DNA of 64,000 bases from NCBI RefSeq assembly GCF_019457885.1, contig NZ_JAHZST010000005.1:248001-312000 (forward strand), written 5' to 3'. The stretch comes from Shewanella nanhaiensis (GTDB taxonomy: Bacteria > Pseudomonadota > Gammaproteobacteria > Enterobacterales > Shewanellaceae). Both the position numbers and the translations under genes were made by a program. Shown one piece after another: positions 9,386-20,701 of the stretch (position 1 is the stretch's first letter; every line of letters begins with the position of its first letter). Below the pieces are notes generated by a model that worked only from the letters and a program-made list of their open reading frames with translations, made no database searches and was not told where the DNA came from.

Positions 9386-9751
9386 ATGCTTGAACTGTTA
9401 AATGGTTTTGACCATGACACAGTTGCCATTAGAGCAACAGGTGTTGTGACAGGTAAAGATTATGATCAGCAACTAATGCCTGTTATTGAAGATAAGCTGA
9501 AAGATCATGCCAGCATCAAACTGTGGTATGAGTTTGACGATAAGTTTGAAGGAGTGACTGTAGGCACGCTTTGGGATGATGCAAAAATAGGTCTGTTTCA
9601 CCTGAATGATTTTTACCGTGTAGCGATTATCACTGACAGTCAGTTGGTCGCAGGTATGGCAAATACCTTAGCTTATATGATCCCATGCCCTGTTAAAGTT
9701 TTTGCGCGAAGTGAGGCTTCTGAAGCCACACACTGGATGAAAGAGTCCTAA
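9386..9751 (+). CDS. SpoIIAA/STAS-like protein
   Basis: A 121-residue cytosolic protein from the ATG at 9386, preceded by AAGGAG. Its pattern (MLELLNGFDHDTVAIRATG, KLWYEFDDKFEGVTVGTLWDDAK, RVAIITDSQLVAGMANTLAYMIP, VKVFARSEASEATHWM) is that of the SpoIIAA-like family of STAS-fold proteins common in marine bacteria. Function unknown; possible lipid or partner-protein binding. It stands alone, with a terminator further downstream. Confidence 0.8.
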   Translation: MLELLNGFDHDTVAIRATGVVTGKDYDQQLMPVIEDKLKDHASIKLWYEFDDKFEGVTVGTLWDDAKIGLFHLNDFYRVAIITDSQLVAGMANTLAYMIPCPVKVFARSEASEATHWMKES

Positions 9752-9880
9752 TCTGTTATCCCCTTGTGAGTTCATTCAACACAGAACTCATTAATGACCT
9801 TGCTTTAAAAGTGCTAAATTCTTGCCTAGCAATTACAGCTTGGTAGTGATTGGTATTAATTTTATAAAGAAAATTTAATC

Positions 9881-9907
9881 TGCCGACTCTGTGTCGGCAT
9901 TTTTATT
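9881..9907 (+). terminator. Rho-independent terminator
   Basis: A 7-bp GC-rich stem (TGCCGAC/GTCGGCA) with a TCTGT loop is followed by TTTTTATTT. It terminates transcription from the SpoIIAA-like gene, just ahead of the protease-like gene. Confidence 0.85.
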
Positions 9908-9950
9908 TGTTTGTTAGTATGGTGGCACGTAATTCAAAGAAGGAACCGAA

Positions 9951-10820
9951 ATGGTTAAAATTATTGGCTTTTGTATTTTATTTATGACGACAGCTGCGTG
10001 GGCTGGAGATAAAGCCATTATAGGTCCTACGGCCCATATGTTCGTGACTGAAACGGGCTTAAATTTCGAAGCAAGAATTGACACTGGCGCTGGAAATACC
10101 TCTCTGCATGCTTATGATCTTGAAGTGGAAGGTGGCAGTGCTAAGAAGATGAAAGATAACGTGGGCAAAATGCTCATGTTCACCACTGAAAATGCAGCGG
10201 GTGAAAAGAAACGTTTAAAGGGAAAGATTGTTAAAACATCAACGGTAAGTAACTCTCAAGGGCGTGAGACACGTTATATGGTTGAGCTCCATGTTGGTGA
10301 TAAAGGTGCTGAGCGAAAGGTGAAAGTGAACCTAAGGGATCGCAGCCACATGGATTATAAGCTGTTGATAGGGCGTAACTGGTTAAAAGGTAAGTATATC
10401 GTCGATGTTTCAGATAAGAAGCTAATTGGTCCTGTGGCCCCAATTAGTATTGTTGAAACTGGACTTATGTTTAAAACACGTATCGATACTGGCGCGGTTG
10501 AAAACTCTCTTCATGCTGTGGATCTTCACGTCGAGGGTGGCGTTGATGATATGGAGAAAAATCTAGGTAAAACCTTAAGTTTCACCACAGAAAATGAGAA
10601 GGGAGAGGCAAAGCGCGTCCATGCCATGATTGTTGAAACATCCCTTATTCGTAACGCTCAGGGCAGTGAAGTACGATATATGGTGGAGTTAACCATAGGT
10701 GAGAAAGGTCAGGAATATAAAGTTAAGGTCAATCTCAGAGACAGAAGCAAGATGAGTAACAAGTTACTCATCGGACGTAACTGGCTTCAAGGTCATTACT
10801 TAGTGGATGTTTCAATTTAA
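9951..10820 (+). CDS. Secreted tandem retropepsin-like (RimK-associated protease family) protein
   Basis: The 289-residue protein has a signal peptide (cut after about A18) and then two copies of the same domain, roughly residues 21-155 and 156-289. Each copy has an IGP start, a RIDTGA aspartyl-protease-like motif (D44 and D179), an R-Y-M-V-E-L strand, KVKVNLRDRS, and LLIGRNWL (138-145 and 272-279). This is the family annotated as ATP-dependent zinc protease or RimK-associated, which has a retropepsin fold. Single-domain members would have to dimerise; here two active-site loops sit in one chain. The substrate is unknown. The location should be periplasmic. Confidence 0.82.
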   Translation: MVKIIGFCILFMTTAAWAGDKAIIGPTAHMFVTETGLNFEARIDTGAGNTSLHAYDLEVEGGSAKKMKDNVGKMLMFTTENAAGEKKRLKGKIVKTSTVSNSQGRETRYMVELHVGDKGAERKVKVNLRDRSHMDYKLLIGRNWLKGKYIVDVSDKKLIGPVAPISIVETGLMFKTRIDTGAVENSLHAVDLHVEGGVDDMEKNLGKTLSFTTENEKGEAKRVHAMIVETSLIRNAQGSEVRYMVELTIGEKGQEYKVKVNLRDRSKMSNKLLIGRNWLQGHYLVDVSI

Positions 10821-10846
10821 CTCATCAAGAGCTATTTCTCTTAAAT

Positions 10847-10873
10847 AAAAAAGATGCTGCGGCATCTTTTTTA
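10847..10873. terminator. Bidirectional terminator between convergent genes
   Basis: AAAAAAGATGC and GCATCTTTTTT flank a TGCG loop, giving A- and T-tracts on both sides. It can serve the retropepsin gene (plus) and the sensor kinase (minus). Confidence 0.85.
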
Positions 10874-10887
10874 TTGGGACTGCTAGG

Positions 10888-13506
10888 CTAGGGCTTTTTA
10901 GCGAAGTGACAGATAGTGCGCATATACTGATTACTTTTAGCTTCAAGGATGATCTGCCCACTAAATTGAGCTTTTAACCATCCATTGAGTCTCGACAGAC
11001 TGCGTTGGCTGTTGCTTGAAAGGAGTTGCTCATTAAGTTGAGTCAGTTTTTCTGGGCTTACTCCTATGCCGTTATCTTCGACAGTAATGATGATCGTTTC
11101 GCTCTCCTGTGTCGCTCTTATGACGATGTTGCAACCAGAGCGCTTATCAATAAAGGCATGATTAAGGCTGTTATTAACAATAGAGTAGAGCAGGAGTAGC
11201 AGATCCCAAGAGGGAAGGTTGACGATAATATTTTCATCGCATTCTAGCTCAAGGTTAATATTCTCCTCTATTAATTTAGTCTCAAATACTGCCAGAAAAT
11301 GGCTAAGAAACTGAGATAGATTAATCGCTTTGACGGCTTCGTTTTTGCTCAAAAGTATCTGCTGGAAATGCCTTAATGTGTCAGTATTGTGAGTCAGCAG
11401 CGCTAGCATAGTATCGAGTTTGGTTTCCGCTTCCTGTTGATTTTGGCACATCTGAGCCACGAGATGATCTTGCTCTATCATCTGTCTTTTAATAAGGGCT
11501 GAAAACATTGCCGGAAATAGTAGGTAAACATTGGAGTCCATGTGTCTTTGCTGCTGAGCGCCTAAATTTTCATGCTCTATTTGGTTAATGACCTCTTTTT
11601 GTTGAGTAATTCTTTGTTGAGCCTGTTTAATCTGCAAACTTAATTCTGAGAGCTCATTGGTCAGTTGCAGATTATTGTCGTGCAGCTCCTGGGTGATAAC
11701 TTTTTGAGAGCTGATGTCGAATGCCATATTACCCATTGAGATGGTCTCACCTTCATCGTTAACAATGGGGAATTTCGTTATCTGATAAAGGGTTTCTCCA
11801 TGGGAGGAGGGGAAGGCTTGTTCAAAGCTCTGGGGTTCTTGGGCGTCTAAAGTAACCCTATCGTGTTTCAGTATTAACTCTGCAATGTGAGGAGGAAAAA
11901 GCTGCAGATCTTTCTTGCCTAAAATCGCATGTCTTTCAATGCCAATAACTTCACAAAACCTGTCATTGACTAAGGTGTATGAACCTTGAAGATCTTTAAT
12001 AAAGATGAGGTTATGAGAGGCGTTGAGTAATGAGTTAAGTTGAGTTTTGCGTAACTTTAACTCATTTTGTGCCAGTTGCTGGACGGCAAGTTGCTCCTCT
12101 AAGGCTAAATTACTGGCATCTAAACTGGCAAATGCGACTTCAAGCTGATGGTTGCGAAATACAAATGCTTGCGCTAGTTGTCCTACTTCATCTTTGCGCT
12201 TGGCAGCTTCAAGTTCGAGTTTAGCCACTTGATTCTCTTTTAAGGCAAAAACCATGCTTGATATTGGTCGAATAAAGAGTCTGTGTTGCAAGATAAAGAG
12301 CAGCAGCAGGCCGAAAAACTGCATCACAACTAGATAGAAGCCGATCCGTGCAGCAATATTATTGGCTTCCTCATTAATCGAATCCAGTGGAGTGACTAAA
12401 ATGATTTTCCAGTAGGTACTGGGCATCAAGAAGATGGATACCAATGATGCTTGATTATTTTGCTCGTTTGGGCTGAGTTTGAATGAAGCGATAAGCTCTG
12501 CAGTATTGAGGGTTTTACTGGCGTTGAGGTTTATCAAGGCTGCAAGTTTATCCCTTTGATCTACTGGAGTGCTCTGCAATAGAGAGCTCAGCTGCTTCTG
12601 ACTAAAAACTGGGTGTTGTTGGGCGCGCTGAATTAACTCCTCATCTACCTCAAGTAGTTTTTGGTTGATGATTGCCAGGTTTTGCTTGTGTTTAGCCAAT
12701 TGGGAGAGTGGTTTAAATAGTGAGTTTGGCTCAATAAGTTGTGGGGATAGATGTTCATCGGGGAAGGCGATCACCTTATTGAGATGATCTAGAGCAAAAA
12801 TATAGCCTTTATTTTCAGTTTTCTCATTGACAGCTTCATTAAAGAAGTGAGCTAAGCCTGAAAGGGTGATATCTATCGTGGCTACACCAAGAAATTGATG
12901 CTCTGACCACATAGGAACCGAGGCGGTTAACATGGTCTCTTTGGTGTAGGTGTCAATATAGGCTTGGGACCACAGTGCGGTATTTTGGGGGTAAAAGCGT
13001 ATCGGTTTGTACCAGCTCTCTTCATGATAATCTGGGCCAATTTGACTATTGTACCCCTCTATCTGTTGCAGTTCTAAATCTTTGTTTCTGGACCAAAAAA
13101 AACTATCTCTTTGTTTATCATGGCTGAATGCTACGGGTTCTGGCCAGAGTCCACCGCCAGAGATAAGCTGATGTTTACCGTCAGTATTAAGTAAAGCCGG
13201 TATTGAGTCCTGTAACACTTGAGTATTGTTACTGTAGATCTGACCCAGTGAGGCGATAGAGCTGGCTAAACTCTCTATTTTCGTGGTGGTCTGCTCTAAG
13301 GTTGCGACAAAGGCTAAACCTTGATTTTGGCTAAGTACTATCTGAGTCTCCAGATGATGACTTTTTTCGATAGTAAATATTAGCCAAACACTGGAGATGA
13401 TGATGAGCGATGCGATGATAAATTGAATAAAAGAGAATTTGATCGGTAAACTGTCACGCCAGCGTAGGACCTTTATGGGGGAATGAGTTGGACTAGAGTT
13501 ACCCAT
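10888..13506 (-). CDS. Atypical Cache-HAMP-PAS sensor histidine kinase
   Basis: An 872-residue membrane sensor. TM1 (about 23-45) and TM2 (about 388-410) bracket a large periplasmic double-Cache-type domain (e.g. WSQAYIDTYTKETMLTASVPMW, in part, and GVATIDITLSG near 207-217). A HAMP-like linker (413-465), a coiled coil, a PAS domain (about 488-600), a second coiled coil (605-650) and a HATPase domain (about 760-872) follow. The N-box (SIVNNSLNHAF) and G1 box (DNGIGV) are present. A standard H-box is not evident and the GLG lid motif is missing. No response regulator lies next to it, so it is an orphan kinase whose ligand and partner are unknown. Confidence 0.82.
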   Translation of the reverse strand: MGNSSPTHSPIKVLRWRDSLPIKFSFIQFIIASLIIISSVWLIFTIEKSHHLETQIVLSQNQGLAFVATLEQTTTKIESLASSIASLGQIYSNNTQVLQDSIPALLNTDGKHQLISGGGLWPEPVAFSHDKQRDSFFWSRNKDLELQQIEGYNSQIGPDYHEESWYKPIRFYPQNTALWSQAYIDTYTKETMLTASVPMWSEHQFLGVATIDITLSGLAHFFNEAVNEKTENKGYIFALDHLNKVIAFPDEHLSPQLIEPNSLFKPLSQLAKHKQNLAIINQKLLEVDEELIQRAQQHPVFSQKQLSSLLQSTPVDQRDKLAALINLNASKTLNTAELIASFKLSPNEQNNQASLVSIFLMPSTYWKIILVTPLDSINEEANNIAARIGFYLVVMQFFGLLLLFILQHRLFIRPISSMVFALKENQVAKLELEAAKRKDEVGQLAQAFVFRNHQLEVAFASLDASNLALEEQLAVQQLAQNELKLRKTQLNSLLNASHNLIFIKDLQGSYTLVNDRFCEVIGIERHAILGKKDLQLFPPHIAELILKHDRVTLDAQEPQSFEQAFPSSHGETLYQITKFPIVNDEGETISMGNMAFDISSQKVITQELHDNNLQLTNELSELSLQIKQAQQRITQQKEVINQIEHENLGAQQQRHMDSNVYLLFPAMFSALIKRQMIEQDHLVAQMCQNQQEAETKLDTMLALLTHNTDTLRHFQQILLSKNEAVKAINLSQFLSHFLAVFETKLIEENINLELECDENIIVNLPSWDLLLLLYSIVNNSLNHAFIDKRSGCNIVIRATQESETIIITVEDNGIGVSPEKLTQLNEQLLSSNSQRSLSRLNGWLKAQFSGQIILEAKSNQYMRTICHFAKKP

Positions 13507-14836
<1,330 letters not shown>

Positions 14837-14851
14837 CGGAGCTGTATTAGC

Positions 14852-17239
14852 ATGAAATTTAGTGAATCTTGGCTTCGTGAGTGGGTCAATCCAAACATTA
14901 GCCGTGACGAGTTGTCACATCAAATTACGATGGCTGGCCTAGAGGTCGATGGCGTAGATGGCGTTGCCGGTGAGTTTTCTGGCGTTATCGTTGGTGAAGT
15001 TGTTGAGTGCGGTCAACATCCTGATGCGGATAAATTACGCGTGACTAAGATCAATGTCGGTCAAGATGAATTAATCGACATTGTCTGTGGTGCATCTAAC
15101 TGTCGCCTTGGCATCAAAGTGGCTGTTGCCATGGTTGGTGCTGTACTGCCGGGTAATTTTAAGATTAAGAAAGCCAAGCTGCGCGGTGAGCCATCTTTTG
15201 GCATGCTTTGCTCTTATGGTGAGTTAGGTATCGATATTGAAAGTGATGGTATTTTAGAGCTGCCATCAGATGCTCCTCTTGGTACCGATCTTCGTGAGTA
15301 CTTAAGTCTTGATGATGCCGTTATCGACGTTGATCTTACGGCTAACCGTGCCGATTGTCTTGGTATGGCTGGACTTGCCCGTGAAGTGGGTGTACTTAAT
15401 CGCCAAGCAGTAACAGAGCCGACATGGGAAGCTGTTGTCCCCTCTATTGATGACAGTGTTCAGGTTGATCTTCAGGCGCCAGCATCATGTGCTCGCTATT
15501 TAGGCCGAGTTGTAAAGAGCGTCAATGTGAAGGCGGAAACTCCACTTTGGATGCAGGAAAAACTGCGTCGTAGTGGCATTCGCTCTATCGATCCTATTGT
15601 TGATATTACCAATTACGTATTGATTGAGTTTGGTCAGCCGATGCATGCCTTTGATCTTGCAAAACTTGAGGGTGACATTCAAGTACGTATGGGAAATGGT
15701 GCTGAGAAGCTCACACTGCTCGATGGTAACGAGATCACGGTTCCTGCTGACAGTTTAGTCATTAGTGACGCAAAGAAGCCTCTAGCGCTCGCTGGCGTGT
15801 TTGGCGGTGAATTCTCTGGTGTTGGTGCTGAAACTCAAGATATTATGCTGGAATGTGCCTATTTTGCGCCACTTGCTATTTTGGGAAAAACTCGCCGTTT
15901 AGGTCTGCATACTGATTCATCGCATCGTTTTGAGCGTGGTGTTGATCCTGAGCTGCAACATAAAGTGATGGATCGTGCGACGCGTCTAGTGCTTGATATA
16001 TGTGGTGGTGAAGCGGGTCCTGTCTGTGAAGCTAAATCAGAAGAGAATCTGCCTAAGCCTGTTGAGATCACACTGCGCCGCAGTAAATTAGACCGTATTT
16101 TAGGCCATCATATCAGCGATGACGAAGTGACTGAAATTCTTCAGCGCCTAGGTTTCAATGTCGTGGTTGGCGAAGGTCAGTGGGAAGTAGTAACAGCAAC
16201 TTACCGTTTTGATATGGCTATCGAAGAGGATCTGATTGAAGAGGTGGCTCGTATCTATGGATATAACAATATCCCTAACACGGCGCCCATCGCTTCTTTG
16301 AGCATGCCTGATCATAAAGAATCAGATATCAGCTTAAAGCGAGTTCGTAGCATGTTAGTGTCTCGTGGTTTCCAAGAAGCGATCACCTACAGCTTCGTCG
16401 ATCCTAAGATGCAGGCACTGGTTCATCCTGAGCAAGAAGCGATGATTTTGCCAAATCCTATCTCAGTTGAGATGTCGGCAATGCGCCTATCAACATTAAC
16501 TGGTCTGTTGAGTGCGGTAGGCTATAACCAGAGTCGTCAGCAGAATCGTGTTCGACTTTTTGAATCTGGATTACGCTTTGTTCCAGACGAAAATGCTGAT
16601 TCTGGCGTGCGTCAGCAGGCGATGCTAGGTGCGGTTATTTCCGGTGCTCAAAACGACGAACATTGGTCAATGGAGTCAAAAACTGTCGACTTTTTCGACC
16701 TTAAGGGTGATCTTGAGGCAATTCTCGGCTTGACAGTATCCGACGAAGAATTTACTTTTAGATCAGCAGCGCACCCAGCGTTACATCCGGGGCAATGTGC
16801 TGAAATATTAAGGAATGATAGAGTAATCGGTGTTATTGGTGCAGTACATCCTAGTTTAGAGAAGCCTTTCGGACTCAATGGTAAAACAATTGTTTTTGAA
16901 CTTGAATTAGATGCTTTGTTGCATGCACGTCTTCCGCTAGCCCAGACTGTATCTAAGTTTCCTGCCAATCGTCGAGACATAGCCATCTTAGTTGATGAGG
17001 AAGTTTTCGCCGGTGATGTTGTAAAAATGATAAGAAAAGTTGGCCAAAATCAGTTGGTTGGCATAAACTTATTTGACGTATACCAGGGTAAAGGTGTTGA
17101 GCCGGGCCAAAAAAGCCTAGCGATTGCACTTACATTACAAGACAACACTCGTACACTTGAAGAGAAGGAGATAGCTGAGATGGTTGATTCAGTTGTTGAC
17201 GCTCTTAAGACCGAGTTCAACGCATTGTTGAGGGATTAA
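14852..17239 (+). CDS. pheT: Phenylalanyl-tRNA synthetase beta subunit
   Basis: A 795-residue beta subunit of PheRS. The N-terminal tRNA-binding OB domain (about 40-150, [20 protein letters not shown] in part) is followed by the B3/B4 editing domain ([18 protein letters not shown] onward), the B5 domain ([21 protein letters not shown]), a catalytic-like core ([18 protein letters not shown]) and the C-terminal ferredoxin-fold anticodon-binding domain ([17 protein letters not shown] to the end). Full length compared with E. coli. Its stop is four bases ahead of ihfA. Confidence 0.98.
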   Translation: MKFSESWLREWVNPNISRDELSHQITMAGLEVDGVDGVAGEFSGVIVGEVVECGQHPDADKLRVTKINVGQDELIDIVCGASNCRLGIKVAVAMVGAVLPGNFKIKKAKLRGEPSFGMLCSYGELGIDIESDGILELPSDAPLGTDLREYLSLDDAVIDVDLTANRADCLGMAGLAREVGVLNRQAVTEPTWEAVVPSIDDSVQVDLQAPASCARYLGRVVKSVNVKAETPLWMQEKLRRSGIRSIDPIVDITNYVLIEFGQPMHAFDLAKLEGDIQVRMGNGAEKLTLLDGNEITVPADSLVISDAKKPLALAGVFGGEFSGVGAETQDIMLECAYFAPLAILGKTRRLGLHTDSSHRFERGVDPELQHKVMDRATRLVLDICGGEAGPVCEAKSEENLPKPVEITLRRSKLDRILGHHISDDEVTEILQRLGFNVVVGEGQWEVVTATYRFDMAIEEDLIEEVARIYGYNNIPNTAPIASLSMPDHKESDISLKRVRSMLVSRGFQEAITYSFVDPKMQALVHPEQEAMILPNPISVEMSAMRLSTLTGLLSAVGYNQSRQQNRVRLFESGLRFVPDENADSGVRQQAMLGAVISGAQNDEHWSMESKTVDFFDLKGDLEAILGLTVSDEEFTFRSAAHPALHPGQCAEILRNDRVIGVIGAVHPSLEKPFGLNGKTIVFELELDALLHARLPLAQTVSKFPANRRDIAILVDEEVFAGDVVKMIRKVGQNQLVGINLFDVYQGKGVEPGQKSLAIALTLQDNTRTLEEKEIAEMVDSVVDALKTEFNALLRD

Positions 17240-17243
17240 AAGT

Positions 17244-17537
17244 ATGGCACTTACCAAAGCCGAAATGGCAGAGCATCTTTTTGAAACACTTGGAATTAAC
17301 AAGCGTGTGGCTAAGGAGATGGTAGAGGCATTTTTCGAAGAAATTCGTCAAGCACTCGAAAGTGGTGAGCAGGTCAAGTTATCTGGCTTTGGCAACTTTG
17401 ACCTTAGAGATAAGAATCAAAGACCGGGAAGGAACCCGAAAACAGGCGAAGATATTCCAATCTCTGCGCGCCGAGTAGTAACGTTCCGACCTGGACAGAA
17501 GCTGAAGAGCCGAGTCGAAGAGGCTAACGCTAAGTAA
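17244..17537 (+). CDS. ihfA: Integration host factor alpha subunit
   Basis: A 97-residue DNA-bending protein that pairs with IhfB. It has the HU/IHF signature [22 protein letters not shown] (in part, about 48-69) including the conserved proline used for intercalation. AGGGA overlaps the end of pheT upstream of the ATG. The pheST-ihfA order is the classic gammaproteobacterial arrangement. Confidence 0.98.
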   Translation: MALTKAEMAEHLFETLGINKRVAKEMVEAFFEEIRQALESGEQVKLSGFGNFDLRDKNQRPGRNPKTGEDIPISARRVVTFRPGQKLKSRVEEANAK

Positions 17538-17564
17538 GAACGACTAACGTTAGTTAAATGTTAA

Positions 17565-17587
17565 GGCCACTCTAGGAGTGGCTTTTT
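17565..17587 (+). terminator. Rho-independent terminator after ihfA
   Basis: GCCACTC/GAGTGGC with a TAG loop, followed by TTTTT. It closes the pheST-ihfA operon, and the T-run reaches the next gene's leader. Confidence 0.9.
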
Positions 17588-17618
17588 CAGTTTGTTTATA
17601 TCGTCAGAGGTTAGTTTT

Positions 17619-18554
17619 TTGTCGAGAAAACCTAAGTATTTTAATCGAAGTTTTCATGCTTCCTTGCTGCACCCTAAATATTGGCTAACCTGGGTAGGGA
17701 TCCTAATCTTAGTGATTTTTGGTCTTATGCCTGCTTGGTTTCGCGACCCTTTAGCCAGACTTTTAGCTAAGTTGGTGATGAAAATAGCAAAAAAACCACT
17801 ATCCGTTGCCCGTGTTAATTTAACGACCTGTTTTCCAGATAAGTCTAGCGATGAAATTGAGGCATTAATTAAAGATAATGTCGAAAATTTTGTGATGATC
17901 TTACTTGCCCAATCTGAGCTGTTAGTGCGCTCTAAAGCGAATATTATTCGTCGAGTAAACCTGCATGGTTTCGAACATGTCACCCGTGCTCGTGAAGCTG
18001 GACAGCCTGTTATTTTTATCATGCCCCATGTTTGGGGAATTGAGTATGCAGGCTTAAGGTTGAATCTGGAACTGTCCATGGTGTCTATGGCGAAAGCCCA
18101 TCGTAATGGCTTATTTAACTGGTTTAATAACCGGATGCGAAGTAGCCAAGGTGGTAATATCTATATGCGTGAGGCGGGAATAAGAGCGTTACTCTCAGAG
18201 CTGAAAAATGATAATAGTTTCTTCTACTTGCCCGATGAAGATCTTGGTCCCGATAAGAGTGTATTTGCACCATTTTTGGGAACGGTGAAAGCAACCTTGC
18301 CCGTTGTTGGACGTTTAGCACAAGCTGGAAATGCGCAAGTTTTACCGGTAAAGATAGGCTATGACCAAACATCTCGCCGTTATGAGCTAACTGTCATGCC
18401 TGCTATCTCTCCCGATGAGATGCAGGGAAAAGAGAATGAGGCAATAGCGCTGAATAGGGCGGTAGAGCAGGTGATTCAAGCCTACCCTGAGCAGTACATG
18501 TGGTTCCTCAAGGTGTTGAAGACTCGACCCGAAGGTGAGTCACCTCTTTACTAG
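17619..18554 (+). CDS. lpxM: Lipid A late acyltransferase (LpxM-type)
   Basis: An inner-membrane acyltransferase of the LpxL/LpxM (HtrB/MsbB) family that adds a secondary acyl chain to Kdo-lipid A. The TTG at 17619 (MSRKPKYFNRSF) has GAGG upstream; a TTG at 17592 would add nine residues. One N-terminal membrane anchor (YWLTWVGILILVIFGLMPAWF) is followed by the catalytic HX4E motif (HVWGIE, H137/E142), NGLFNWFNNRMRSSQGG, and the FFYLPDEDLGP motif. LpxM rather than LpxL is inferred from overall pattern; acyl-chain specificity cannot be read. Confidence 0.88.
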   Translation: MSRKPKYFNRSFHASLLHPKYWLTWVGILILVIFGLMPAWFRDPLARLLAKLVMKIAKKPLSVARVNLTTCFPDKSSDEIEALIKDNVENFVMILLAQSELLVRSKANIIRRVNLHGFEHVTRAREAGQPVIFIMPHVWGIEYAGLRLNLELSMVSMAKAHRNGLFNWFNNRMRSSQGGNIYMREAGIRALLSELKNDNSFFYLPDEDLGPDKSVFAPFLGTVKATLPVVGRLAQAGNAQVLPVKIGYDQTSRRYELTVMPAISPDEMQGKENEAIALNRAVEQVIQAYPEQYMWFLKVLKTRPEGESPLY

Positions 18555-18564
18555 GTTTTCATTG

Positions 18565-18602
18565 AAAAGGTGAGTTTAGCTAACGCTGACTCACCTTTTT
18601 TA
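18565..18602 (+). terminator. Rho-independent terminator after lpxM
   Basis: An 11-bp outer stem (AAAAGGTGAGT/ACTCACCTTTT) with an inner AGC/GCT stem and a T-rich tail. Confidence 0.9.
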
Positions 18603-18805
18603 TATCCGTGAAAGTGTTCTAATCTCAAGTATGTAACCCTTAAGTATTAATTCTTTTGTTTTAATTTTATCTAAACCTGCAGTTTAACTAGATTTTTTAT
18701 CAATCTGTGACACTTCCGTGATAACTCCCCCCTATTTTGATGGTGCTCCTCTGTGTTTGAGTTGGAGCCAAAGCACAAATAACATAAATGGAATGGGGAA
18801 ATGAT

Positions 18806-19843
18806 ATGAAGGTTAAATCTCTTTTACTCTCAGTAATATTATTCAGTGGAGTGGGTGTTGTAGCTAGTACAGGGGCGTCATACACAGAGATGGAGCAGGG
18901 AAAAGTCGCTGTTGCTAATCGCGCTTCGGGTTCAGTTTCAATCATTAATGCTCAGACTGACACCGTCGTTAGCACATTGCAGTTGCCTGCCTCTAACGCA
19001 ACGCCAGAGCCTATGTATGTCGTTTATAAAGAGAATCGTCTTTATGTAGGGGATAGAGCCAATAATCGCATTGTTGTTTATGACAGTTTTGGCTTCAATC
19101 TACTCACTACAATCCAGGCGGGACAGGGTGTATTTCATATGTGGGCAGCAAAAAATGCTCAAATGCTGCTTGTAAACAATGATATAGATAAAACTGTTAC
19201 TGTTATTGATACCAATTCATTAAGTGTATTAAATACGCTTTCTTTACCGGCAGATCTAATAGAGCAAGGCTTTAAACCCCATGATGTGTTTGTTTCTGAC
19301 AATGGCAGATCAGCTTTTGTGAGTTTAGTTGGTGGAGGGAGCAGTGATGACTATGTGGTCAAACTATCGATTAAGCATAACCGTGAGCTTGCCCGCAAGA
19401 AAGTGGGGGGAGATCCGCATCTATTTATCTCTCCACTGAAGCGTAAAACCCTCTATGTGCCTTCTCAAGAGAGTGGTACTGTATTGGCGTTAAATACCAA
19501 AAACCTTGCAACCCGTTACCAATTTGATGTGCCCAATGCTCATGGGATATTCGCTCAAGATCGCCGTCTCTACGTCACCAACATTGCAGATGGTGGTTCA
19601 CAAGGACTCTATACCATAGATGCAAAAAGAGGGCATATTATCGACACGGATAACGCGCCTTATGGTGCACCGCATAATATCACTGTGACCGCGAGTGGGA
19701 AAAAAATCTATGTGACTCACTCTGGCGCAACTCAAAATAAGGTGAGCGTGTTTGAAACCGTTCCTGGGATAGCATTACCTAGCTTCTCTACTGAAGTGAC
19801 CGTTGAGGGCAATCCATTTGGCTTGGCTTATATTCCTCATTAA
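18806..19843 (+). CDS. Secreted YncE-like beta-propeller protein
   Basis: A 345-residue protein from the ATG at 18806 (GGGGA upstream). It has a signal peptide ending near STGAS and repeated blades of the YVTN/YncE type (VANRASGSVSIINAQTDTVV, LYVGDRANNRIVVYDSFG, LLVNNDIDKTVTVIDTNSLSV, LYVPSQESGTVLALNTKN, IYVTHSGATQNKVSVFE). Such propellers act as binding scaffolds in the periplasm. The ligand is unknown; no catalytic residues are recognisable. Transcribed alone. Confidence 0.8.
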   Translation: MKVKSLLLSVILFSGVGVVASTGASYTEMEQGKVAVANRASGSVSIINAQTDTVVSTLQLPASNATPEPMYVVYKENRLYVGDRANNRIVVYDSFGFNLLTTIQAGQGVFHMWAAKNAQMLLVNNDIDKTVTVIDTNSLSVLNTLSLPADLIEQGFKPHDVFVSDNGRSAFVSLVGGGSSDDYVVKLSIKHNRELARKKVGGDPHLFISPLKRKTLYVPSQESGTVLALNTKNLATRYQFDVPNAHGIFAQDRRLYVTNIADGGSQGLYTIDAKRGHIIDTDNAPYGAPHNITVTASGKKIYVTHSGATQNKVSVFETVPGIALPSFSTEVTVEGNPFGLAYIPH

Positions 19844-19874
19844 GTTAGCGTCAGCTTTTTTCTAGTCGAAAACT

Positions 19875-19907
19875 GATGGCGCTTAGCTTGAGTTGCTTTG
19901 CGCCATC
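19875..19907. terminator. Possible hairpin between convergent genes
   Basis: A perfect 8-bp inverted repeat (GATGGCGC/GCGCCATC) with a 17-base loop lies between the propeller gene and the convergent lipoprotein gene. There is no T-run, so it is only a weak terminator candidate. Confidence 0.3.
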
Positions 19908-19929
19908 TATTGAGTTATCGGCTCAACTG

Positions 19930-20472
19930 CTACTGCTTAGCGGCTCTTGGGTACTGTTCAATTAACTTCTGTATATTGGTCTTCAATACACTCTCCATAC
20001 TGCCACCGAAGGCACCGACTGAGAGATCGCTCTCCGCTATAGCGTGAAATTTTACCTCTTGTGTCTTGGGATCGGTTACTTTTAGCACTGAGTCTACAGA
20101 GCCTTTACCTGCGCCAAAACCACCAAAGTAGCGTGCAGCCCTGTTACCGTAAACTAGGTCAATATCAAGGTCGACGGCTAAAGTTGTGTCTTTATTGTCT
20201 AAGGTGTCGACTAAAGTGTACTCGCTTTTTTCAACGTAGTTTTTTAGCTCTGTACGGGCAAAACCTTCCCATTCAACCATCTTTAGTTGCAGCTCTTCAT
20301 TAGTTTTTGCCGCTTCCTCCTGTGAGTGGATATCAACCTTACCTAAATAGATATTCTTATATTGATGTAGATCACTTGAGCTTTTTTCTGTTCTAACATG
20401 TGCTGCGCCACAGGCTGTTAAAAAAGTGAGCATCAAAGAGAGAGACAAGAGACGTGTGATTATTTTTTTCAT
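19930..20472 (-). CDS. DUF4410-like lipoprotein
   Basis: A 180-residue lipoprotein with lipobox LTAC (Cys21), anchored in the envelope. The body resembles DUF4410 proteins: a YKNIYLGKVDIHSQEE strand, then LAVDLDIDLVYGNRAARYFGGFGAGKGSVDSVLKVTD, seen in pieces, a glycine-rich hairpin typical of the family. Function unknown. It lies downstream of another minus-strand lipoprotein gene, but about 266 bases with a hairpin separate them. Confidence 0.75.
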   Translation of the reverse strand: MKKIITRLLSLSLMLTFLTACGAAHVRTEKSSSDLHQYKNIYLGKVDIHSQEEAAKTNEELQLKMVEWEGFARTELKNYVEKSEYTLVDTLDNKDTTLAVDLDIDLVYGNRAARYFGGFGAGKGSVDSVLKVTDPKTQEVKFHAIAESDLSVGAFGGSMESVLKTNIQKLIEQYPRAAKQ

Positions 20473-20701
20473 TTTAGCTTCCTAGCTTAATTTTATTGAA
20501 ACAGTAGAAAAACCTTCTACATTGCTCAGTTTCTGCCGCTGTGGAGTTTCAGGCAAAAGACTGACGGGTGAAGATAAACCTATTGGGGCTTGATAACAAG
20601 AGTGAGTGTTATTAAAAGGTTGCAACGGGGTTGGTTTGATGCTCTTTTGAGCTGTAAGACCAATCATTATAAGAAATTAATGCCAACACACTCCTTACAG
20701 A

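Noticed and set aside
20482..20667. 61-residue minus-strand frame between two lipoprotein genes
   Set aside because: No ribosome binding site, no domain or signal peptide; it is probably random open frame.
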